DNA of 10,097 nucleotides. It comes from Oscillospiraceae bacterium. GTDB taxonomy: Bacteria; Bacillota; Clostridia; Oscillospirales; Acutalibacteraceae. Under the pieces are notes generated by a model. The model was not told where the DNA came from. It ran no database searches and saw only the letters and a list, made by a program, of their open reading frames with translations. Each line of letters opens with the position of its first letter. Position 1 is the stretch's first letter. Made by a program: the position numbers and the translations under genes. This document shows, in pieces, positions 5,550 through 10,097 of this stretch. The stretch is from the NCBI GenBank assembly GCA_009786735.1, contig WQRM01000021.1:3550-13646 (forward strand). Reading direction: 5' to 3'.

Positions 5550-6401
5550 TTATACATGCGTCAGCAAAATTTCGCAATCGCCTTGCACGGCGTAATCCCC
5601 CAACCCCGCAGGCAGGAAGATGCTCTCGCCCTCGGCAATGGGCAACGCTTCGCCGCCCCACGTGAGCACACCCTCACCCCGCAGCACCACCAGCGACACA
5701 AAGCTGTCCGCCCCCACGGTGCCGCTGGGATTCACCACCCTGCGTGCCGTGAAGTGCTCATCACTGCGCTCGGCAGCGTAGGGTATCAAGTCCGTCACCG
5801 CCTTGGCCTGCGCCACATGCAGCTCGCGCGGCTGCCCATTTTGCAGGCGACCATAATCAAACACGCGATAGGTCGTGTCGGAGTTCTGCTGCACTTCGGC
5901 TAGGGTAATCCCCGCGCCGATGGCGTGCAGCGTGCCCGCAGGAATGTGGAAGAAGTCCCCCGCCTGCACGGGCAGTTGCGCCACATGATTCATCAGCATG
6001 CCATCCTCGATGCTTTGCGCGAACTGCTCGGGTGTGATCTGCTGCGCAAAGCCCATCACGAGCTTCGCACCGGGTTCGGCATGCAAAATGAACCAGCATT
6101 CCGTCTTGCCCGCTTCGCCGGGCGCAAGCACGTGGCTGTCGCTGTCACGCGGGTGCACCTGAATGGACAGGTCATCGCGCGCGTGGATGAACTTCACCAG
6201 CACCGGGAAGTCTCGCCCCGCGCAAGCCGCGCCGAACAACACCGGCTGCTCGCGATACAGCTGCGCAAAGTCCACGCCTGCATACGCGCCGCCGGCCACG
6301 GTGCAGCTGCCGTTGGCGTGCGTGCTGAGCACCCAGGTTTCTCGTCCCCAAATGGGCGTCACCACGTGCGGTGTTAGTTTTATCGGGCAAATTGGTTGCA
6401 T
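5550..6401 (-). CDS. manA: Mannose-6-phosphate isomerase, class I
   Basis: The 283-residue cupin protein is of the short Firmicutes type. Zinc-ligand positions of the family are all visible: Gln81 and His83 in QVHPRD, Glu101 in KTECWFIL, and His159 in IPAGTLHAIGAG. TTYRVFDYGR (176-185) supplies the active-site arginine (Arg179). It interconverts fructose-6-phosphate and mannose-6-phosphate in the cytoplasm, feeding GDP-mannose synthesis or mannose use. The frame is open 13 codons further upstream, but GGAGG (6407-6411) lies 5 bases before the ATG at 6399-6401, so this start is preferred. An extended -10 promoter lies at 6431-6439. The gene heads a unit with spoIIR and the PH-domain gene, an unusual pairing of a sugar isomerase with a sporulation signal. 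Confidence 0.92.
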   Translation of the reverse strand: MQPICPIKLTPHVVTPIWGRETWVLSTHANGSCTVAGGAYAGVDFAQLYREQPVLFGAACAGRDFPVLVKFIHARDDLSIQVHPRDSDSHVLAPGEAGKTECWFILHAEPGAKLVMGFAQQITPEQFAQSIEDGMLMNHVAQLPVQAGDFFHIPAGTLHAIGAGITLAEVQQNSDTTYRVFDYGRLQNGQPRELHVAQAKAVTDLIPYAAERSDEHFTARRVVNPSGTVGADSFVSLVVLRGEGVLTWGGEALPIAEGESIFLPAGLGDYAVQGDCEILLTHV

Positions 6402-6430
6402 GTTGTCCTCCAAAATCATTTTCTTGATTA

Positions 6431-6439
6431 AGTATAGCA
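6431..6439 (-). promoter_or_regulatory. Extended -10 promoter for manA
   Basis: TGC followed by TATACT (6431-6436 on the minus strand) forms an extended -10. No good -35 is found 16-18 bases upstream (TAGCTA at the 17-base position), so this is a moderate prediction. The start would be near 6424, giving a leader of about 23 bases. The plus-strand promoter of the divergent gene must share this 83-base gap; TATAGA (6458-6463) is its best -10 but lacks a clear -35. Confidence 0.5.
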
Positions 6440-6484
6440 TATTTGCAGCAAAATAGCTATAGAAATATGACAGGAGGACAAATT

Positions 6485-6766
6485 ATGAAAAACTTTTTTC
6501 GTCGAAAACAAAAAACTGCCGAGCCCCCTGCCCCCACGCCCCTTGAGAACATCATCGCCCAGCTGCGCGACGTGCGCGACCAGTTGGCCGCCACCCAAAG
6601 CTACTTCGCCCTTGAAAGCGAAGACGACCTGCTTGAGGCCGCCATCTTCCAAAAGGAATCCCTCGAGCGCCGCGAGCGCCATCTCATCCGCCAAGCGCGC
6701 GCGCTGCAGATGGAAGCCGCCACCCTGCCCATCACCACCACCTCGCAGGAGCGCTGGATTGACTAA
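6485..6766 (+). CDS. yaaL: DUF2508 / YaaL-like small protein
   Basis: The 93-residue protein has a basic N-terminus (MKNFFRRKQK), a proline-rich stretch (residues 14-19) and a mainly helical body: PLENIIAQLRDVRDQLAATQ, FALESEDDLLEAAIFQKESLERRERHLIRQAR. The central Asp/Glu-rich segment followed by an AAIFQKESLERR helix is the pattern of the DUF2508 family, named after B. subtilis YaaL. No function is established. Identification is strengthened by the next gene being bofA, the same order as in B. subtilis (recR-yaaL-bofA), although recR is absent here. The ATG at 6485 has AGGAGG 7 bases upstream; a longer open frame begins at 6443 but lacks a comparable SD. No terminator separates it from bofA, 43 bases on. 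Confidence 0.75.
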   Translation: MKNFFRRKQKTAEPPAPTPLENIIAQLRDVRDQLAATQSYFALESEDDLLEAAIFQKESLERRERHLIRQARALQMEAATLPITTTSQERWID

Positions 6767-6809
6767 CCCGCTTCGCGATAAACCTTAATCGTTGAAAGAG
6801 GATTTTTTC

Positions 6810-7073
6810 ATGACTATTCAACTGCAAATCGTGCTCTACGTTCTCGTTGGCGCGGCCGCGCTTGCCGTGCTGCTGATGATGCTGCGTAGCAAACGGCTGT
6901 TGCGCAATTTTCTGCTCACGGCTGCTTCAGGCATCGCGGCGCTGTATGCCGTGAATGTCGTGGGTCTGCTCACCGGCACGCGGTTGAGCATCAACTTTCT
7001 CACCCTCGGTGTCAGCGCCATCGGCGGCGCGCCCGGCGTGGTGGGTCTGCTGTTGATGGACACCTTGCTCTAA
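6810..7073 (+). CDS. bofA: BofA-family pro-sigma-K processing inhibitor
   Basis: The 87-residue protein has two hydrophobic segments (about 7-25 and 33-55) and ends in the BofA signature region LTLGVSAIGGAPGVVGLLLM (64-83), with GAPGVVGLLLM matching the conserved C-terminal G-x-PG-V motif. In Bacillus BofA sits in the outer forespore membrane with SpoIVFA and holds the SpoIVFB protease inactive until the forespore signals, which delays sigma-K. Clostridial BofA homologues exist even where the partner proteins differ, so the partners here cannot be inferred. The frame is open from TTG 6792, but ATG 6810 is preferred because AGAGGA lies 7 bases upstream. It ends the plus-strand pair before the terminator at 7101-7144. 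Confidence 0.88.
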   Translation: MTIQLQIVLYVLVGAAALAVLLMMLRSKRLLRNFLLTAASGIAALYAVNVVGLLTGTRLSINFLTLGVSAIGGAPGVVGLLLMDTLL

Positions 7074-7100
7074 TGCTAAATGCTTAGTTATCTAAAAATT

Positions 7101-7144
7101 TCACCCTCAGCATGGACGAAAAATTCGTCTGTACTGAGGGTTGA
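7101..7144. terminator. Bidirectional terminator between bofA and the lipoprotein genes
   Basis: ACCCTCAG (7103-7110) pairs with CTGAGGGT (7134-7141), and inside it GACGAA pairs with TTCGTC, giving a long stem. On the minus strand the sequence after the stem is GAAATTTTTAG, a fair U-run for the lipoprotein unit. On the plus strand only TTGATTTAC follows, so it should work better for minus-strand transcripts. Confidence 0.75.
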
Positions 7145-7168
7145 TTTACAATTCATTAAGCACTAAGC

Positions 7169-7810
7169 CTAAGCTGGCCCAAGCACTGTGACTGTGATGC
7201 TTTGGCTCACGTTGGGGTGGCTCACCGAGCGCACCGTGATGGTTGCCGTGCCGGGCGCGAGCGCGCGAATGAGCCCATGAAACGGCGCTTGAATCACGTT
7301 GGCGTTAGACGACGTAATGGTGATGTCTGTGCCCCAGCGCGCGTGCGGATGGTTGGTTTGCACCACCACTTGCCGCTGCGGTTGTTCGTCTGGCGTGCCG
7401 ATGTTGCCCTGTTGAATCACGAATGGCGCGCTAGTTCCCACGCGGTCAATGCCCATGATTTGAATCGACGTGACATTCAGCGGTCCGGAGTTGGGGAAGG
7501 TCAAGTTCGGGTCAACTTGCGCGGGCGGGATGGTGTTTTGTGGCGCGGTTGTGCCACCTTGTCCCGGTCCATGCCCCGGTGCCCAAGGAGCATCCGGCGC
7601 GGGCGGACGTGTGGGCATCACGGGAATCGTGGTGGTTTGATAAAGCACAGTCACGCCGTCAGCATCGGTGAAGGTGGTGGCAGTGGTTTCGAGCATGGTG
7701 GTGTCCAGTTCCAGCACGTTCACGTTTGTGCCGCCGCAAGCGGCAAGCACAAGTGTCATCGCCAATGCAGCCAGCACGGCTGTTGCTCGCAACAGGTGTT
7801 TCTTCATCAT
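7169..7810 (-). CDS. Lipoprotein with a C-terminal bacterial Ig-like (Big_2-type) domain
   Basis: The 213-residue protein begins MMKKHLL with a hydrophobic signal (8-24) and the lipobox VLAAC, placing the lipid-modified cysteine at residue 25, so it should be anchored on the outer face of the membrane. A Thr/Pro/Gly/Gln-rich linker (about 36-105) contains GPGQGGTTAPQ. The last 100 residues (about 111-213) form a beta-rich domain ending ITSSNANVIQ...GTATITVRSVS...ITVTVL, the Big_2 pattern found in bacterial adhesins and surface proteins. The frame is open from TTG 7825, but that codon overlaps GGAGG; ATG 7808-7810 has an 8-base spacer and is preferred. It starts 23 bases after the stop of the larger lipoprotein and is probably co-transcribed with it. 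Partner or ligand is unknown. Confidence 0.85.
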   Translation of the reverse strand: MMKKHLLRATAVLAALAMTLVLAACGGTNVNVLELDTTMLETTATTFTDADGVTVLYQTTTIPVMPTRPPAPDAPWAPGHGPGQGGTTAPQNTIPPAQVDPNLTFPNSGPLNVTSIQIMGIDRVGTSAPFVIQQGNIGTPDEQPQRQVVVQTNHPHARWGTDITITSSNANVIQAPFHGLIRALAPGTATITVRSVSHPNVSQSITVTVLGPA

Positions 7811-7833
7811 GCGTTTCGCCTCCAAAGAAAAAT

Positions 7834-8928
7834 TTAGTTGGTGGCAACCGTCACGTTGTGGGTGACCGTGGTGCTCGCACCGTTAATCGTCACCGTGGCG
7901 GAAATCACCACATTGTGCGTACCCGTCCAACCTGCTGGTGCTCGCCCTGTCACCACAATCGGATTGCCCGGGTCAAGCGTAACCCATTCACTGGGCGTTG
8001 CGCTCCACGTCACTGTGCCCGCAGCATGTGCCTGATTCGCATGGGGGTTGAATGCCGTTAGCGTAATCGGGCTACCAATCACCACGCGGTTTGGACCATC
8101 AATGCGCAACAAAGGATTCACCGTAATCGGCATAGATGCACGGCGCACATTGTCGATATATGCACGGATATATGTGTTGCCGGGGTTTTGCGCTGTCACT
8201 GCGCCCGTGGTTGGGTTCACCGTAGCAATCAGTGGGTGGTCTGAATAAAACACAACCGTGCGGTTCGTTGCATTTGCCGGGGTAACGGTGGGCGTAATCG
8301 TGCCTGTGCCGCCAACTGGCAACGAGCCGGGGCCCGCAATCGTCACGTTTTGCACGGGGATGGTAGTCGTCGTGGTTGTGGTGGTTGTCGTAGTTGTTGT
8401 TGCGGCTGGCTGGTTGCCACCGCCACCCTGACCGGGCTGGTTGCCGCCACCTTGACCGGGCTGATTGCCACCACCCTGACCGGGCTGATTGCCGCCCCCT
8501 TGACCGGGCTGGTTGCCGCCGCCCGCACCGCCAACGGCTGTTGTGCCTTGGCCGGGGATAGGATTCCCATGGGCATCCGTGTCGCCATTGGGCGGGTAGA
8601 CCAAATAATAACCATCGGAGTCAGTCACGCGCTGACCATTCGGGTATGTCACAAAGCGGTAACCACCCAAATCGTCACCCGGACGCGAGCGGCGCACGAG
8701 GATACGATTGCCGTTGCCGTCGTACACATAGTTTCCGTCTGCGTCTCTCAAAAATTCATAGTCGCCCCAGTTGGCATCGCCCCACCAATCGGTGGTGTCG
8801 TTATAATTATCATTGTCGTTGTCATTGTTGTTGCCGCCAAAGATGCCGCAAGCCGTGCAGCTAAACAACACGATCGGCAGTGCCAGCACCAGTGCAGCCA
8901 GCACAATAAAGCTTCGTCTTTTTTTCAT
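7834..8928 (-). CDS. Large repeat-rich lipoprotein with two Ig-like domains
   Basis: The 364-residue protein has a lysine/arginine start and hydrophobic signal (about 6-23), then LFSC (Cys24) and a second Cys at 27; either could be the lipidated residue, although FSC is not a textbook lipobox. Then come an Asn/Asp-rich stretch (33-45), a region with DADGNY and DSDGYY segments (about 60-125), a Gly/Gln/Pro repeat region (126-175), 13 consecutive threonines (177-189) and two beta-rich Ig-like domains (about 192-271 and 272-364; ATVNPTTGAVTAQNPGN is a typical Big_2 signature). It is probably a surface-exposed, cell-wall-spanning stalk whose Ig domains reach outward. The SD AGAGG (8942-8946) lies 13 bases from the ATG with a run of six C on the coding strand between, an unusually long spacing. 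Own promoter at 9021-9049. Confidence 0.85.
   Translation of the reverse strand: MKKRRSFIVLAALVLALPIVLFSCTACGIFGGNNNDNDNDNYNDTTDWWGDANWGDYEFLRDADGNYVYDGNGNRILVRRSRPGDDLGGYRFVTYPNGQRVTDSDGYYLVYPPNGDTDAHGNPIPGQGTTAVGGAGGGNQPGQGGGNQPGQGGGNQPGQGGGNQPGQGGGGNQPAATTTTTTTTTTTTTIPVQNVTIAGPGSLPVGGTGTITPTVTPANATNRTVVFYSDHPLIATVNPTTGAVTAQNPGNTYIRAYIDNVRRASMPITVNPLLRIDGPNRVVIGSPITLTAFNPHANQAHAAGTVTWSATPSEWVTLDPGNPIVVTGRAPAGWTGTHNVVISATVTINGASTTVTHNVTVATN
8362..8400 (-). repeat. 13-codon threonine tract
   Basis: Thirteen consecutive ACN codons encode a poly-Thr run at residues 177-189. Synonymous codons are mixed, so the DNA is less repetitive than the protein, which suggests selection for threonine rather than recent slippage. 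Such tracts in surface proteins act as extended, often O-glycosylated spacers. Confidence 0.9.
8428..8523 (-). repeat. Four tandem 24-bp units encoding GGGNQPGQ
   Basis: Units begin at 8428, 8452, 8476 and 8500 and each encodes the same Gly/Asn/Gln/Pro octapeptide, with a partial related unit at 8404-8427. The units differ only at a few third positions, so copy number may vary between strains. It forms a flexible linker of the surface lipoprotein. Confidence 0.93.
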
Positions 8929-8960
8929 AGGGGGGAAAATACCTCTCAGCAGAAATTAGT

Positions 8961-9009
8961 GCATGTCATTCACGTGTATGCATCATCCATTCAACTTGTG
9001 ACTACATGC
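8961..9009 (-). repeat. Inverted repeat in the leader of the large lipoprotein mRNA
   Basis: GCATGT (8961-8966) pairs with ACATGC (9004-9009), and TCAC (8970-8973) with GTGA (8998-9001), separated by a 3/2-base internal loop. The repeat falls entirely in the predicted leader, between the start point near 9014 and the SD at 8942-8946. It could be an RNA hairpin or an operator downstream of the promoter. It does not match a riboswitch class I know. Confidence 0.5.
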
Positions 9010-9020
9010 CACCAACTTCT

Positions 9021-9049
9021 ATTATAGCATACTTACCTTGACATTGCAA
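9021..9049 (-). promoter_or_regulatory. Sigma-A-type promoter for the two lipoprotein genes
   Basis: On the minus strand TTGCAA (9044-9049) and perfect TATAAT (9021-9026) are 17 bases apart, with TGC as an extended -10. The -35 begins 4 bases after the galE stop codon and no terminator lies between, so the lipoproteins may be read both from here and from galE. The leader is about 85 bases long. Confidence 0.78.
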
Positions 9050-9052
9050 GCC

Positions 9053-10060
9053 CTATTTTTTACTCTTTTCTAAAAAATTCCACACATCTCGACAAATTTC
9101 TGCCGCCGAACTGTGCTTCGCCACCCAGCCGAGCTCCTCGGCAGCGCGCTCAACCTTGGCGTAGCTTTCGGCAATGTCGCCCGCTCGGCGCGGCGCAAAG
9201 CGCTTTGGCAGCGTGATGCCCGAGGTCTGCTCAAACGCCTGCACTAGCTCCAACACGCTCAATCCCTTGCCTGTGCCCAGGTTGTGGATGCTGCAGCCTG
9301 GTGTTTTCGCCACACGATCAAGCGCCTTCAAGTGCCCCACTGCGAGATCAACCACATGGATATAGTCTCGCACGCCCGTGCCGTCCGGCGTGTTGTAATC
9401 ATTTCCAGTGATGCATAATTCTTCCATTTTTCCCTGCGCCACACGGCAAATGATCGGCATGAGGTTGTTGGGGATGCCGTTGGGATCTTCGCCCAGCTCG
9501 CCGCTGGGATGCGCGCCCACGGGGTTGAAATAGCGCAGCAGGCTAATCTTCCAGTCCGGGTTGGCAACCGCCATGTCCTGCAGAATGCGCTCCATCATGA
9601 TTTTCGTGCTGCCATATGGGTTTGTCGCTGCGCCCACCGGCATATCCTCACAAAACGGCACCGCGTTTTCGCTGCCATATACTGTCGCCGACGAGCTGAA
9701 CACCAGTGTGTTGCACCCGGCCGCCTGCATCGCCTGCAGCAGCACGAGCGTGCCCGTCACGTTGCAGTCATAATATTCCAGTGGCTTTTGCACGCTTTCG
9801 GCCACCGCCTTCAGCGCTGCAAAGTGAATCACAGCATCCACGTTGTGCTGCGCAAACAGCGCATCCAAGGTCTCGCGGCAGCGGATGTCGCCCTGCACAA
9901 ACGCAGGCGTGCTGCCGGTGATTTCGGCGATTTTGCCCAACACAGCCGCGTTGCTGTTGTAGAGGTTGTCGAGGATGATGGGGTTGTGCCCGGCTTGCAG
10001 CAGCTCCACGCAAGTGTGCGAGCCGATGTAGCCCATACCGCCGGTGACGAGAATGTTCAT
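9053..10060 (-). CDS. galE: UDP-glucose 4-epimerase
   Basis: The 335-residue protein is a full-length short-chain dehydrogenase/reductase of the GalE type. It has the NAD-binding VTGGMGYIGSHT (5-16), DNLYNSN (31-37), the HFAALKAV segment (79-86), catalytic Ser124 in FSSSATVYG, and Tyr149/Lys153 in the YGSTK motif, the same numbering as the E. coli enzyme. LRYFNPVGAHPSGELGEDP and GTGVRDYIHVVDLA further along are typical GalE blocks. It interconverts UDP-glucose and UDP-galactose (and in some bacteria UDP-GlcNAc and UDP-GalNAc) in the cytoplasm, for galactose use or surface polysaccharide synthesis. AAGGAG (10069-10074) lies 8 bases before the ATG. Only 37 bases upstream are visible, holding GCAATTGC next to the SD and no promoter that can be judged. 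Confidence 0.95.
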   Translation of the reverse strand: MNILVTGGMGYIGSHTCVELLQAGHNPIILDNLYNSNAAVLGKIAEITGSTPAFVQGDIRCRETLDALFAQHNVDAVIHFAALKAVAESVQKPLEYYDCNVTGTLVLLQAMQAAGCNTLVFSSSATVYGSENAVPFCEDMPVGAATNPYGSTKIMMERILQDMAVANPDWKISLLRYFNPVGAHPSGELGEDPNGIPNNLMPIICRVAQGKMEELCITGNDYNTPDGTGVRDYIHVVDLAVGHLKALDRVAKTPGCSIHNLGTGKGLSVLELVQAFEQTSGITLPKRFAPRRAGDIAESYAKVERAAEELGWVAKHSSAAEICRDVWNFLEKSKK

Positions 10061-10097
10061 GTTGTTCTCTCCTTTTGCAATTGCTTCAATCTATAGT

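Noticed and set aside
5495-5560. Sigma-F promoter for spoIIR
   Set aside because: GTATA-like -35 candidates exist, but no GG-rich -10 at the right distance was found.
8428-8523. Regularly spaced repeats resembling a CRISPR array
   Set aside because: Units are contiguous 24-bp in-frame repeats without spacers and encode GGGNQPGQ inside a good lipoprotein gene.
7834-8928. DADGNY and DSDGYY as EF-hand calcium sites
   Set aside because: The 12-residue loop spacing and flanking helices of an EF-hand are not evident.
8919-8935. A7 and C6 runs at the lipoprotein start as a phase-variation switch
   Set aside because: Both are short for slippage switches, and the C-run lies before the start codon, so it would not change the frame. 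Kept only as a translation oddity.
8350-9027. Plus-strand frame of 225 codons opposite the lipoprotein
   Set aside because: Its Ile/Val/Thr-Gly-Leu repeats are simply the complement of the lipoprotein repeats; no SD and no recognised domain.

Overview
The window looks like chromosomal DNA of an endospore-forming Gram-positive bacterium of the Clostridia, perhaps a gut Oscillospiraceae-type lineage. Evidence: three genes typical of spore formers (spoIIR, a yaaL-like DUF2508 gene and bofA), strong Shine-Dalgarno (SD) sites, GTG/TTG starts, lipoproteins with bacterial Ig-like domains, and GC-rich coding sequence with AT-rich promoter gaps. The species cannot be named from the sequence. I see no rRNA, tRNA, CRISPR array, insertion sequence or phage gene. 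No gene-free stretch exceeds about 180 bases.

Layout, left to right. (1) 1-1029, minus: the 5' part of a family 2 glycosyltransferase running off the left edge, preceded by a B-box zinc-finger membrane protein that is clearly more AT-rich than its surroundings. (2) 1205-4407, plus: a small ribbon-helix-helix (RHH) protein, then a tight group of a GH109-type (Gfo/Idh/MocA-fold) enzyme, an unrecognised Cys-rich protein, an XRE-Nudix fusion regulator and L-fucose mutarotase FucU. (3) 4452-6401, minus: manA (mannose-6-phosphate isomerase), spoIIR and a bacterial PH-domain membrane protein. (4) 6485-7073, plus: DUF2508/YaaL and BofA, the same pair found next to recR in Bacillus subtilis. (5) 7169-10060, minus: galE followed by two Ig-like surface lipoproteins.

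How the genes fit together. Carbohydrate handling dominates: GH109 would release alpha-linked GalNAc, FucU interconverts fucose anomers, ManA links fructose-6-P to mannose-6-P, GalE interconverts UDP-Glc and UDP-Gal, and the glycosyltransferase would use nucleotide sugars. Interleaved with these are two sporulation checkpoints: SpoIIR (sigma-E activation) and BofA (sigma-K timing). Convergent gene ends are closed by bidirectional hairpin terminators near 4426-4446 and 7101-7144.

Most notable for follow-up: the GH109 / Cys-rich / XRE-Nudix / FucU group, whose regulator has a Nudix box lacking two of its key glutamates and so may be a ligand sensor; a hexamer ATTGCA (or its complement) repeated five times around the RHH gene and overlapping both flanking promoters; repeated use of a TTGCAA-like -35 box with an exact 17-base spacer; and hairpins in the leaders of spoIIR and of the large lipoprotein.
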